From: Bacteroidaceae bacterium
GTDB taxonomy: Bacteria > Bacteroidota > Bacteroidia > Bacteroidales > Bacteroidaceae
NCBI GenBank assembly: GCA_900771425.1
Contig: CAAGNV010000060.1
Span: 10,604 to 74,603 of the forward strand
Length of the DNA: 64,000 nt
Direction of reading: 5' to 3'
The notes under the pieces are model-generated. The model did no database searches. It was not told the DNA's origin and saw only the letters and a list, made by a program, of their open reading frames with translations. A program made the position numbers and the translations under genes. Of the stretch, positions 34,964-44,208 are shown in pieces (the first letter of the stretch is position 1; every line of letters begins with the position of its first letter).

Positions 34964-36835
34964 ATGATACAATTATACGATGTGATAGTCGTCGGCGCAG
35001 GTCATGCCGGATGCGAAGCCGCTTCGGCTGCAGCACGAATGGGAGCCAAGACCTGTCTGGTGACGATGGACATGAACAAGATAGCGCAGATGTCGTGCAA
35101 CCCGGCCGTCGGCGGAATAGCCAAGGGCCAGATTGTGCGCGAGATAGATGCACTGGGCGGCATGATGGGAGTCGTGACCGACCGCTGCGCCATCCAGTTC
35201 CGCATGCTCAACCTGTCGAAAGGACCTGCGGTATGGAGTCCACGCGCACAGTGCGACCGTCAGAAGTTCATCTGGACATGGCGCGAGATACTCGAAAACA
35301 CCCCTAACCTCAGCATCTGGCAAGATCAGGTCTGCGAACTGCTCACCAAAGACGGCAAGACCGTAGGCGTGAAGACCATCTGGGGAGCCGAACTCCACGC
35401 ATCATGCGTCATCATCACTGCCGGCACATTCCTCAACGGACTGATGCACATAGGGCGTCAGATGGTCGAAGGAGGCCGAATAGCCGAACCGGCAGCCAAG
35501 GAACTGACCGAATCCATCACACGGCACGGCATCCGATGTGGAAGGATGAAGACCGGAACACCGGTGCGAATAGACAAGCGCACAGTCGATTTCTCGCTTG
35601 CCGAGCGTCAGGACGGCGACGACACGTTCCACCGATTCTCGTTCATGAGCGAGCCACGCAGGCTACAGCAACTGCCGTGCTGGATGTTCAAGACCAACAA
35701 GGAAGTACACGACATACTCATCAGCGGACTTGCCGACTCACCGCTATACAACGGTCAGATCCAATCGATTGGACCACGCTACTGCCCAAGCATCGAGACA
35801 AAGCTCCATACGTTCCCCGACAAGGACGAGCATCAGCTCTTCCTCGAGCCCGAGGGCGAAACCACCAACGAGATGTACCTCAACGGATTCTCGTCGTCGC
35901 TGCCGATGGACATTCAGATTGAAGCACTGCGCCACATCCCAGCACTGCGTAACATGCAAGTCTATCGACCAGGCTATGCCATCGAGTACGACTACTTCGA
36001 CCCGACACAACTCAACCACTCACTCGAGTCGAAAATCGTCGAAGGACTCTTCTTTGCCGGACAGGTCAACGGCACCACAGGCTATGAGGAAGCAGCCGGA
36101 CAGGGACTCATGGCAGGACTCAACGCAGCACTGAAGTGCCAGGGCAAGTCACCGCTCGTACTCCGACGCAACGAAGCATACATCGGCGTACTCATCGACG
36201 ACCTCGTGACGAAAGGAGTTGACGAGCCATACCGCATGTTCACATCACGCGCCGAATACCGAGTACTGCTGCGACAGGACGATGCCGACATGCGACTCAC
36301 CGAAAAGTCATACCGGCTGGGACTCGCATCGACCGAACGCTACAATTACATGGTCAAAAAACGCGATGAAATCGACCATTTCATTCAATTTGCCGATAAT
36401 TTCTCAATCAAGGCAGCACTCATCAATACTGCACTCGAACAGATAGGAACCACGCCGCTCGAACGTGGATGCCGACTCGCCGACCTCATCGGACGGCCAC
36501 AGGTCACCATCAAGAACCTCATGCCACACATCACTGCATTACGCACAGAAGTGGAACGGATCACCGACCGTCAGGACGAGATAATCGAGGCAGCCGAAAT
36601 ACGAATCAAGTACAAGGGATACATCGAACGCGAGCAACAGGCAGCCGACAAGATGCTCCGACTCGAGAACATACGCATCAAGGACCGTTTCGACTACGCC
36701 AAGATAGACCAGATAACCATCGAGGCACGGCAGAAACTGGCGCGCATCAACCCCGAGACCCTTGCCCAGGCAAGCCGCATACCGGGAGTGTCACCGTGCG
36801 ACATCAGCGTCCTCCTCGTCCTCATGGGCCGCTAA
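34964..36835 (+). CDS. mnmG: tRNA uridine-5-carboxymethylaminomethyl modification enzyme MnmG
   Basis: MnmG (GidA) acts with MnmE to modify the wobble uridine of several tRNAs, using FAD and folate. The 623-residue protein begins with the FAD-binding motif VIVVGAGHAGCEAA. It contains the family segments SCNPAVGGIAKGQIVREIDA, TGTFLNGLMHIG, MKTGTPVRID and GQVNGTTGYEEAAGQG. The C-terminal MnmE-interacting helices end in ISVLLVLMGR. Length is standard. Confidence 0.97.
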   Translation: MIQLYDVIVVGAGHAGCEAASAAARMGAKTCLVTMDMNKIAQMSCNPAVGGIAKGQIVREIDALGGMMGVVTDRCAIQFRMLNLSKGPAVWSPRAQCDRQKFIWTWREILENTPNLSIWQDQVCELLTKDGKTVGVKTIWGAELHASCVIITAGTFLNGLMHIGRQMVEGGRIAEPAAKELTESITRHGIRCGRMKTGTPVRIDKRTVDFSLAERQDGDDTFHRFSFMSEPRRLQQLPCWMFKTNKEVHDILISGLADSPLYNGQIQSIGPRYCPSIETKLHTFPDKDEHQLFLEPEGETTNEMYLNGFSSSLPMDIQIEALRHIPALRNMQVYRPGYAIEYDYFDPTQLNHSLESKIVEGLFFAGQVNGTTGYEEAAGQGLMAGLNAALKCQGKSPLVLRRNEAYIGVLIDDLVTKGVDEPYRMFTSRAEYRVLLRQDDADMRLTEKSYRLGLASTERYNYMVKKRDEIDHFIQFADNFSIKAALINTALEQIGTTPLERGCRLADLIGRPQVTIKNLMPHITALRTEVERITDRQDEIIEAAEIRIKYKGYIEREQQAADKMLRLENIRIKDRFDYAKIDQITIEARQKLARINPETLAQASRIPGVSPCDISVLLVLMGR

Positions 36836-36870
36836 CGCCCGCCCCTCCGCTCATCAGGCCTCTCCGCCCC

Positions 36871-37043
36871 CGTTCATCCGGCCTTTCCCGGATGCCCCAT
36901 CCACTCCCATCCAGCCCCCGTTCATCCGGCCTCTCCCGGATGCCCCATCCACTCCCATCCAGCCACCGTTCATCCGGCTTTTCCCGGATGCCCAACCACT
37001 CCCATCCAGCCACCGTTCATCCGGCTTTTCCCGGATGCCCCAT
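36871..37043 (+). repeat. Tandem 48-bp repeats between mnmG and apt
   Basis: Four copies start at 36871, 36919, 36967 and 37014 (periods 48, 48, 47). Each contains the hairpin CATCCGG-N6-CCGGATG, 20 nt long, plus CCATCCACTCCCATCCAG-like linker. The loops and arms vary slightly (CCTTTC, CCTCTC, CTTTTC). The array fills most of the 230-bp gap. Confidence 0.9.
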
Positions 37044-37065
37044 CCGCAAACAAATCACAGACAAT

Positions 37066-37596
37066 ATGAACAACCCTTATCTTTTGGAACATCTGCGTTC
37101 AATACCAGATTTCCCACAGCCAGGAATCAATTTCCGCGACGTAACAACCCTCTTCAAAGACCCTGATTGCCTCCGCATCATGGAAGAAGAGATGTATGAA
37201 CTCTACAAGGACAAAGGCATCACGAAAGTCGTAGGCATCGAAAGCCGCGGCTTCATCATGGGCGCCATACTCGCACAGCGACTCGGTGCCGGACTCGTCA
37301 TGTGCCGCAAGCCAGGCAAACTGCCTGCTGAAACCATCAGCCAGACATTCACCAAGGAATACGGAACCGACACCATCGAAATCCACAAGGACTCAATCAC
37401 CGAGGACGACGTAGTGCTTATCCACGACGACCTGCTCGCTACGGGCGGCACCATCAAGGCTGCATGGGACCTCGTGCGCAAGTTCAACCCCAAGAAGTGC
37501 TTCATGAACTTCATCATCGAAATCCGCGACGAAGGTCTGCATGGCCGCGAGTTCATCGGCAACGACATCGAGGTGACGGCACTCATCCGTGTGTAG
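37066..37596 (+). CDS. apt: Adenine phosphoribosyltransferase
   Basis: Apt salvages adenine to AMP with PRPP. I chose the ATG at 37066 (MNNPYLLEHLRSIPDFPQPG), giving 176 residues, the usual length; the open frame extends upstream through the repeat array but has no homology there. The PRPP loop is VLIHDDLLATGGTIKAA and the adenine-binding region includes GIESRGFIMGA. It lies between mnmG and uvrC, as in other Bacteroidales. Confidence 0.96.
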   Translation: MNNPYLLEHLRSIPDFPQPGINFRDVTTLFKDPDCLRIMEEEMYELYKDKGITKVVGIESRGFIMGAILAQRLGAGLVMCRKPGKLPAETISQTFTKEYGTDTIEIHKDSITEDDVVLIHDDLLATGGTIKAAWDLVRKFNPKKCFMNFIIEIRDEGLHGREFIGNDIEVTALIRV

Positions 37597-37656
37597 CCAC
37601 TCGACTACATTCCGACACATTCAGTTGATAACAACCAACAAACCAATACGCTGCTG

Positions 37657-39474
37657 ATGTCTGACCGCCTTGACTATCTCAAGAACATAGTGCTCAACCT
37701 ACCCGAGAGTCCTGGATGCTACCAATACTTCGACAAGGAAGGTACGATAATCTATGTGGGCAAGGCAAAGAACCTGAAACGCCGCGTCAGTTCGTACTTC
37801 ATGAAGAACCAGACGACACGCAAGACCCAGATTCTCGTCAGCAAGATTGAAGACATACAATATGTGGTAGTGCCGACCGACGAGGACGCACTCTTGCTTG
37901 AGAACAACCTCATCAAGAAGTACAAGCCACGCTACAACATACTGCTGAAGGACGACAAGACCTACCCTTCGGTATGTGTCACCAACGAGCCGTTCCCACG
38001 CGTGTTCAAGACCCGCAAGATATTTCCGGGCACCGGCACATACTACGGTCCGTTCTCGCATGCCGCCACCCTCAACAACATGCTCGAACTGATCAACCGC
38101 CTCTACCCCATGCGGCGGTGCCGACATCAGATGACCGAGCAGATGATACGCGACGGCAAGTTCCGCACATGCCTCGAATATCACATCAAGAACTGCAAGG
38201 CACCGTGTACCGGACTGCAGAGCCGTGAGGAATACCTGCGCGACGTGGCAGAGGTGAAGGAAATACTCAGCGGCAACACACGCATAGTCTGCCAGAAACT
38301 CATGGCACAGATGCAGGCACTGGCAGCCGAGATGAAGTTTGAAGAGGCCGAGGTCATCAAGCACAAGTACCTCCTGGCGATGGAGTTCTGCGAGAAGAGC
38401 GAAGTCATAGCCGACCATCACCAGAACATTGACGTGTTCTCGATAGCCGACGACGAAAAGTCGGCATTCATCAACTACCTGCACGTCACCAACGGATGCA
38501 TCAATCAGGCATTTACCTTCGAGTATGCGAAGCGGACCGAAGAGTCGGCAGAGGACATGCTGGCACTCGGTATCGTCGAGATGCGCGAACGATTCCATAG
38601 TCAGTCGAAGGAGATAGTGATACCGATACCCATCGACATAGCACTCGACGGCATCACCGTCACAGTGCCACAGCGAGGCGACAAGCGCCACCTGCTTGAA
38701 CTCTCACAGGCCAATGTCCGCCAGTACAAGTTCGACAAGGCAAAGCAGGCAGAGCGCCTCAACCCCGAACAACGTGCCACCAACCTGATGCGCGAACTGC
38801 AGAAGAAACTCAGCCTGCCATCGCTGCCGATGCACATCGAATGCTTCGACAACTCAAACATACAGGGTGCTGATGCCGTGGCAGCATGCGTCGTCTTCCG
38901 TCAGGCAAAACCAGCGAAGAAAGACTACCGCCACTACATCATCAAGACCGTAGAAGGTCCCGACGACTATGCCTCGATGGCCGAAGTCGTATCGCGGCGA
39001 TACCGCGAGCCCGACAGTCTGCCGTCACTCATCATTGCCGACGGAGGCAAGGGACAGATGGAAATCATACGCCACGTCGTGGTTGACGAACTGCACCTCG
39101 ACATCCCGATAGCCGGACTGGCAAAAGACGGCAAGCACCGCACCTCGGAACTCCTGACTTATCAGGACGGACACATCGTCACCGTAGGCATAGAGCAGAC
39201 CAGTCCGCTCTTCCAGTTCCTCACACGAATACAGGATGAAGTACACCGGTTTGCCATCACATTCCACCGCAACAAACGCAGCAAACGACAGAATGCCAGC
39301 GAACTGGACAACATAAAAGGCATAGGCGAAGCCACAAAGACCGCACTGCTCAAGCACTTCAAGAGCGTGAAACGCGTGAAAGAAGCATCGTTCGACGAAC
39401 TGGTTGCAGTTGTCGGAGTGGCAAAGGCAAAATTGATACAGAAAGAATATGAGAGCAGTAATACAACGAGTTAG
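37657..39474 (+). CDS. uvrC: Excinuclease ABC subunit C
   Basis: UvrC makes both incisions in nucleotide excision repair. The 605-residue protein has an N-terminal GIY-YIG nuclease domain (PGCYQYFDKEGTIIYVGKA), a cysteine-containing segment (CLEYHIKNCKAPC), a UVR helix pair (EMKFEEAEVIKHKYLL), an RNase H-like nuclease domain (IECFDNSNIQGADAV, IIADGGKGQM) and C-terminal helix-hairpin-helix motifs (IKGIGEATKTALL). It overlaps dtd by 26 bp. Confidence 0.97.
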   Translation: MSDRLDYLKNIVLNLPESPGCYQYFDKEGTIIYVGKAKNLKRRVSSYFMKNQTTRKTQILVSKIEDIQYVVVPTDEDALLLENNLIKKYKPRYNILLKDDKTYPSVCVTNEPFPRVFKTRKIFPGTGTYYGPFSHAATLNNMLELINRLYPMRRCRHQMTEQMIRDGKFRTCLEYHIKNCKAPCTGLQSREEYLRDVAEVKEILSGNTRIVCQKLMAQMQALAAEMKFEEAEVIKHKYLLAMEFCEKSEVIADHHQNIDVFSIADDEKSAFINYLHVTNGCINQAFTFEYAKRTEESAEDMLALGIVEMRERFHSQSKEIVIPIPIDIALDGITVTVPQRGDKRHLLELSQANVRQYKFDKAKQAERLNPEQRATNLMRELQKKLSLPSLPMHIECFDNSNIQGADAVAACVVFRQAKPAKKDYRHYIIKTVEGPDDYASMAEVVSRRYREPDSLPSLIIADGGKGQMEIIRHVVVDELHLDIPIAGLAKDGKHRTSELLTYQDGHIVTVGIEQTSPLFQFLTRIQDEVHRFAITFHRNKRSKRQNASELDNIKGIGEATKTALLKHFKSVKRVKEASFDELVAVVGVAKAKLIQKEYESSNTTS

Positions 39475-39901
39475 TCAGGCTTCAGTCACCATAGACGGCG
39501 AAGTAAAGGCAGAGATAGGTCATGGGTACATGATACTGCTCGGCTGCGAGAATGCCGACACAGCCGAAGACATTGAGTGGCTGAGCAAGAAGATAGTGAA
39601 CCTGAGAGTCATGGACGACGACCAGGGCGTGATGAACCGCTCGATACTCGACAGCGGAGGCGACATACTGCTGGTCAGCCAGTTCACCCTATGGGCATCA
39701 TACAAGAAAGGCAACCGGCCAAGTTACCTCCGTGCAGGCAGCCACGACATCACCATCCCACTCTACAACCAGATGTGCCGGCAACTCTCTGCCGACCTCG
39801 GTAAACCTATACACACAGGCGAGTTCGGTGCCGACATGAAGGTGGCACTCGTCAACGACGGACCTGTCACGATATGTATGGACACGAAGAACAGGGAATA
39901 G
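39449..39901 (+). CDS. dtd: D-aminoacyl-tRNA deacylase
   Basis: Dtd hydrolyses D-amino acids from tRNA and so keeps translation homochiral. The 150-residue protein has both family signatures, SQFTLWASYKKGNRPSY and the Gly-cisPro motif near NDGPVTI. Translation is probably coupled to uvrC through the overlap. Confidence 0.97.
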   Translation: MRAVIQRVSQASVTIDGEVKAEIGHGYMILLGCENADTAEDIEWLSKKIVNLRVMDDDQGVMNRSILDSGGDILLVSQFTLWASYKKGNRPSYLRAGSHDITIPLYNQMCRQLSADLGKPIHTGEFGADMKVALVNDGPVTICMDTKNRE

Positions 39902-39956
39902 ATTAGAGCTTAAAGATTAAAGCTTAGAGATTAAAGCTTAGAGATTAGAGCTTAGA
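39901..39956 (+). repeat. Four tandem 14-bp units in the dtd-deoC gap
   Basis: Four 14-bp units of the type GATTAAAGCTTAGA run from the dtd stop codon, followed by a degenerate tail (GTAGAGAGATTAGAGTAGAGA). Each is centred on the palindrome (A/G)AGCTT. In Bacteroides a mazG-like gene commonly lies between dtd and deoC; none is present here. Confidence 0.85.
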
Positions 39957-40019
39957 GTAGAGAGATTAGAGTAGAGAATATTGACAAAATTTTAACTTTT
40001 AATTTTTAATTTACATATT

Positions 40020-40952
40020 ATGGATCACGAACATTGCGGATGTGGCCATCACCACCACGCAGAAATGACTGAAAGCAAGATTCAGCAAGCATTTGAGAAG
40101 TACAACCTCGAACTCGACGACGAGCAAGTTCGTCGTGAAGTAGAAGTCCTCCTGAAAAATCATCTTCAGGAAAATAACACCACCGCCGTCAAGAAGTTCC
40201 TGCTCAACAGCGTAGAACTCACCACACTGAAGACAACGGACTCAGACGACAGCGTGATGAAATTCGTAGAGAAGGTAAACAAGTTCGACGACGAATACCC
40301 CGAACTCGGACATGTTGCCACCGTATGCGTCTATCCATGCTACGCACAGGTATGCCACGACACACTCGAAAACGAGAACGTAGAAATCGCATGTGTGTCA
40401 GCATGCTTCCCTTCGTCACAGTCGTTCATCGAAGTAAAGATAGCCGAGACGGCAATGGCAATCCACGACGGTGCAACCGAAATCGACATCGTGCAGTCGG
40501 TCGGCAAGTTCCTTGCAGGTGACTACGAGACCGTAGCCGACGAAATCAGCGAAATCAAAGAGGTATGCGGCGACCACAAACTCAAGGTCATACTCGAGAC
40601 AGGCTGCCTCAAGACTGCCAGCAACATCAAGCGCGCCAGCATACTCGCCATGTACGCCGGAGCAGACTATATCAAGACCTCAACCGGCAAACTCGAGCCA
40701 GCAGCAACGCCAGAGGCAGCATACGTCATGTGTCAGGCCATCAAGGAATACTACGAGCAGACAGGCATACAGATTGGTTTCAAGCCTGCAGGAGGCATGA
40801 AGACCGTCGAGGATGCCCTCACCTACTACACCATCGTAAAGGAAGTGCTCGGTGAGCGTTGGCTCAACAACCAGATGCTCCGACTCGGCACCAGCAGCCT
40901 TGCCAACAAGCTGCTCACCGACATCACCGGCAAGGAAGTCAAGTTCTTCTAA
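40020..40952 (+). CDS. deoC: Deoxyribose-phosphate aldolase with His-rich N-terminus
   Basis: DeoC splits 2-deoxyribose-5-phosphate into glyceraldehyde-3-phosphate and acetaldehyde. The 310-residue protein has the Schiff-base lysine in ADYIKTSTGK and the second active-site lysine in GFKPAGGMKT. VCVYPCYA is the N-terminal strand of the barrel. The first 15 residues (MDHEHCGCGHHHHAE) carry six His and two Cys, which could bind metal but are not part of the fold. It is longer than the ~220-260 residues of enteric DeoC. Confidence 0.94.
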   Translation: MDHEHCGCGHHHHAEMTESKIQQAFEKYNLELDDEQVRREVEVLLKNHLQENNTTAVKKFLLNSVELTTLKTTDSDDSVMKFVEKVNKFDDEYPELGHVATVCVYPCYAQVCHDTLENENVEIACVSACFPSSQSFIEVKIAETAMAIHDGATEIDIVQSVGKFLAGDYETVADEISEIKEVCGDHKLKVILETGCLKTASNIKRASILAMYAGADYIKTSTGKLEPAATPEAAYVMCQAIKEYYEQTGIQIGFKPAGGMKTVEDALTYYTIVKEVLGERWLNNQMLRLGTSSLANKLLTDITGKEVKFF

Positions 40953-40976
40953 AGCCGCTGTGGCTTATACAAACGA

Positions 40977-41017
40977 CAGGCAACATAATTCGTATCACCA
41001 CGATATTATGTTGCCTG
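40977..41017 (+). terminator. deoC terminator
   Basis: CAGGCAACATAAT and its exact reverse complement form a 13-bp stem, with a smaller TCGT/ACGA stem inside. TTTCCGTTTCC follows. Confidence 0.8.
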
Positions 41018-41100
41018 TTTCCGTTTCCGTGCATTCGTACAATCATATCCTACGCCAGTACCACCTAAGCGGTGCCAAGTATGAGTTGATGAAAATTGTG

Positions 41101-41171
41101 GTATCATGTCATAAAATCATCGTTTCATGGCATGAAATGATGGTATCAAGCCATGAAACCATCATTTTATG
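41101..41171 (+). repeat. Family C array: 21-bp palindromic units
   Basis: Three consecutive 21-bp units (41101, 41122, 41143) and a degenerate fourth share a TTTCATGGCATGAAA-like core. The 22-bp arms at 41110-41131 and 41150-41171 are reverse complements with two mismatches, so the whole array can fold into one long hairpin. The family is unrelated in sequence to A, B and D. Confidence 0.85.
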
Positions 41172-41244
41172 CTGCAACAGTACCAACGCGGCCGTAAGTC
41201 ATTGCCACTGCAGCCACGTGATGTTGCCAACGTAACCAAATGCA

Positions 41245-41281
41245 ATGATGGTGTGCCGCGGGTTGTGCGGCACACCATCAT
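41245..41281. terminator. Hairpin between array C and nagB
   Basis: ATGATGGTGTGCCGC and GCGGCACACCATCAT form a perfect 15-bp stem with a 7-nt loop, 35 bp after the nagB stop on the minus strand. No T run follows on that side, so termination is likely but not certain. It is a relative of the hairpin at 24047-24079. Confidence 0.65.
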
Positions 41282-41316
41282 CTGATTATTCCGTAATACT
41301 GTATTGCTGTCGGAGA

Positions 41317-42138
41317 TTAGTCGAACATGTTAGCATATTCCTCCAACAGGTTCTCGAGCTTCTGCTTATCCTTAAAGTAGTGATAAGTTGATACGTTGAG
41401 GTCAACGCATGCGTCTTCGTCACATACGATATTGCCGTGTTCGTGCATCTGCAGCATGCTGGCAGTCCACATGTGGTTGACACCGTCCTCGATTGTCTTC
41501 TTCAGAGCGCGTGACTTCAAGTGACCGTTACAGAGGATGAGCACCTCGCGCGCTGCCATCACTGTACCTACGCCGACAGTAAGGGCCTTCTTTGGTACCT
41601 TTGTGACGTCGTTGTCGAAGAATCGGCAGTTAGCCTGGATGGTATTGGTGGTAAGTGTCTTGATGCGTGTCTTGCTTGAGAGGCTTGAACCTGGTTCGTT
41701 GAATGCGATGTGGCCGTCAGGACCGATACCGCCCATGAAGAGGTCGATGCCACCTGCTTCAGCAATCATCTCCTCGTAGTGGTTGCACTCGGCGATGAGG
41801 TCGGGTGCGTTACCGTTGAGGATGTGCACGTTCTTCGGGTCTATGTCTATCTTATTGAAGAAGTTATTCCACATAAATGAATGATAGCTCTCTGGATGTG
41901 ATTCGGGGAGTCCAACATACTCATCCATGTTAAAGGTAATGACGTTCTTGAATGAGATTACGCCAGCCTGGTTAAGACGTGCTAACTCATTATACATTCC
42001 CAGAGGTGATGAACCTGTAGGGCAACCCAATACGAACTTGTGGTCTGGTGTTGGGTTGAAATCGAGAATCTTCTTGGCAACGAAGTGTGCTGCCCAAATT
42101 GACATCGATTGATAGTTTTCTGCAATGACTACTCTCAT
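41317..42138 (-). CDS. nagB: Glucosamine-6-phosphate deaminase
   Basis: NagB converts glucosamine-6-phosphate to fructose-6-phosphate and ammonia, the entry of amino sugars into glycolysis. The 273-residue protein shows TGSSPLGMYNEL (phosphate loop), FNMDEYVGLPESHPESYHSF with the catalytic Asp, and GGIGPDGHIAFNEPGSS with the catalytic Asp/His. Length is standard for the enteric-type enzyme. It could process GlcNAc released from host glycans by enzymes such as the GH98 protein in this window. Confidence 0.96.
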   Translation of the reverse strand: MRVVIAENYQSMSIWAAHFVAKKILDFNPTPDHKFVLGCPTGSSPLGMYNELARLNQAGVISFKNVITFNMDEYVGLPESHPESYHSFMWNNFFNKIDIDPKNVHILNGNAPDLIAECNHYEEMIAEAGGIDLFMGGIGPDGHIAFNEPGSSLSSKTRIKTLTTNTIQANCRFFDNDVTKVPKKALTVGVGTVMAAREVLILCNGHLKSRALKKTIEDGVNHMWTASMLQMHEHGNIVCDEDACVDLNVSTYHYFKDKQKLENLLEEYANMFD

Positions 42139-42206
42139 AATCGTTAGTTTTTAATTGATACGTAGGTTGTGATATCTCAATTTTAATATGCTTATTCCCC
42201 AGTCCA

Positions 42207-44126
42207 TCAATACTTCTGGTATTCAGGATTGGTTGAGTGGAATTCAGGTACAGTCTCCTTGAGCAAGTGAATCATCTCAGGGATTTGGACATTTGCTGCA
42301 AGTTGGGTGAGTCGGTTGACTACTGCATGAGCCTCGGTATAGTCGTACTCGCGCACCTTTGCAATCTTGATACGCTGGTGGTTAGTAGGTATTGTGTTCT
42401 CAGCATTTGCAAGTACTTCCTCATAGAGTTTCTCGCCTGGACGCAAGCCTGTAAACTCAATCTTGATGTCCTTGTCAGGCACGAAACCGGCAAGTTCAAT
42501 CATGCGGCGAGCCATGTCGGCAATCTTGACCGGCTTACCCATCTCGAACACGAATATCTCGTTGCCCTTGCTCATGGTTGCTGCCTCCATAACCAGACGG
42601 CATGCCTCCGGTATGGTCATGAAGAAACGAATGATTTCAGGATGAGTCACTGTCAGCGGTCCACCCTTCTCAATCTGTTCGCGGAAACGTGGGATGACAC
42701 TTCCGTTCGAGCCAAGCACGTTGCCGAAACGGGTTGTCACGAACTTCGTAGTGCCTTCGTGCTTGCCCTGTGCTATAGACAGGCCGAGCGACTGCACGTA
42801 AATCTCTGCCATACGCTTGGTACAGCCCATCACGTTGGTTGGGTTGACGGCCTTGTCGGTACTTACCATCACCATCTTCTCAACTCCGTATTCTATACAT
42901 TTATTTGCCACATAATGGCTGCCGGTCACGTTTACGAACACGGCTTCGCATGGATTCTCCTCCATAAGCGGAACGTGCTTGTAGGCTGCAGCATGGAACA
43001 CCACCTGCGGACGATATTTGCGAAATGCAAAGTCGAGGCGTACCTTGCTGCGGACGTCACCGATGACAGGGACAAAGTCGAGGTTAGGGAACTTCTCTTC
43101 GAGTTGGAGACGAAGATAGTGTGTAGGGGTCTCGGCATTGTCGAAGAGTATAAGGCGCTTGATGCCGAATCCGGCCAACTGACGGCACAACTCGCTACCG
43201 ATACTGCCGGCAGCACCTGTCACCATCACAATCTTATCCTGGAAGTTCTTGATGATTTCATCCATCGAGAGCTGTATCTCAGGACGGCCGAGCAAGTCTT
43301 CGATGTTTATCTGACGTATGTTACTGTGATTGATCTTGCCGTCGATGACTTCGTCAACTGACGGTGCAACCATAATCTTCACTCCACATTCGGCAGCAAT
43401 CGGTATCAGTCGTTCCTTTTCCTTCTGGATAGCGGACTCTATAGGGAACAATATAGTGTTGGTATCGTAGCGGCTGCACAGTTTCTTCAAGTCATCACAG
43501 TCCTTTACGTGCAGTATAGGGAGTTCGGCAAGCATATACTTTACTTGCTTTTCGCCGTAGGATACAAAACCAACAATCTTGTACTGTGAAGAATGCTGAA
43601 GGCGTGTAATGAGCGAAACAGACTTGTCACCCGTACCATAGACGAACAGGTTCGTACGATTACAGTCAATGGTACGATTGATACGCAATGAGTCGAGTAT
43701 ATAAATAACCGATGCACGTGAAAGCACGATGAGAACCAAAAGGATGGCTGCATCGAACAGGCCAATCATCAATATGCGAAGGAATGTAGGGTCTGGAGTA
43801 AATATAGGGGTAATGATTGCTACTACTATAAGCAATCGAATGAGCAGGCTGACGAAGAAACGAAGCATCTCGCGCATTGACGAATGGCGGACGACAATCC
43901 TGAATGTGCGTGTCAGGTAGAAGCAAATCAGTGCAGCTGCAAACGATACTCCAACCCACGTGAAGATGAATGCACTGCCAACGGTGTTTGTGTTTTGTAC
44001 ACAATTATAAACCAGCAAGGCAAAGAACGATGCTATTAATGACAGCAATGCATCCATGGTCAATATAAGCATTGCGTTAACGTACTTTTCCGAATACTTG
44101 TGTACAATCTGTTTAAATGATCCCAT
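42207..44126 (-). CDS. Membrane-anchored nucleoside-diphosphate-sugar epimerase/dehydratase (CapD/WbpM family)
   Basis: This 639-residue protein makes a modified UDP-sugar, probably a 4-keto-6-deoxy intermediate, for surface polysaccharides. The first ~130 residues contain about four membrane segments. A CoA-binding-like Rossmann region (YGTGDKSVSLITRL) is followed by an extended SDR domain with GAAGSIGSELCRQL. The active-site region STDKAVNPTNVMGCTKR has Met in place of the classic Tyr, as in the WbpM/FlaA1 group. It is last in the capsule gene group. Confidence 0.93.
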   Translation of the reverse strand: MGSFKQIVHKYSEKYVNAMLILTMDALLSLIASFFALLVYNCVQNTNTVGSAFIFTWVGVSFAAALICFYLTRTFRIVVRHSSMREMLRFFVSLLIRLLIVVAIITPIFTPDPTFLRILMIGLFDAAILLVLIVLSRASVIYILDSLRINRTIDCNRTNLFVYGTGDKSVSLITRLQHSSQYKIVGFVSYGEKQVKYMLAELPILHVKDCDDLKKLCSRYDTNTILFPIESAIQKEKERLIPIAAECGVKIMVAPSVDEVIDGKINHSNIRQINIEDLLGRPEIQLSMDEIIKNFQDKIVMVTGAAGSIGSELCRQLAGFGIKRLILFDNAETPTHYLRLQLEEKFPNLDFVPVIGDVRSKVRLDFAFRKYRPQVVFHAAAYKHVPLMEENPCEAVFVNVTGSHYVANKCIEYGVEKMVMVSTDKAVNPTNVMGCTKRMAEIYVQSLGLSIAQGKHEGTTKFVTTRFGNVLGSNGSVIPRFREQIEKGGPLTVTHPEIIRFFMTIPEACRLVMEAATMSKGNEIFVFEMGKPVKIADMARRMIELAGFVPDKDIKIEFTGLRPGEKLYEEVLANAENTIPTNHQRIKIAKVREYDYTEAHAVVNRLTQLAANVQIPEMIHLLKETVPEFHSTNPEYQKY

Positions 44127-44208
44127 ATCTCTTATTTCTTTTACTCTTCAATTCAACGGTTTAATGTTTTATCATCCTTATAAGATAAGACTCTATTGAC
44201 GTGTCGTG

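Noticed and set aside
36469..37065. Upstream extension of the apt frame
   Set aside because: It starts inside mnmG in another frame and crosses the 48-bp repeats; the family start is at 37066.
42237..43361. 374-codon frame antisense to the epimerase/dehydratase gene
   Set aside because: Long antisense frames arise here from codon bias; the sense protein is complete with all motifs.
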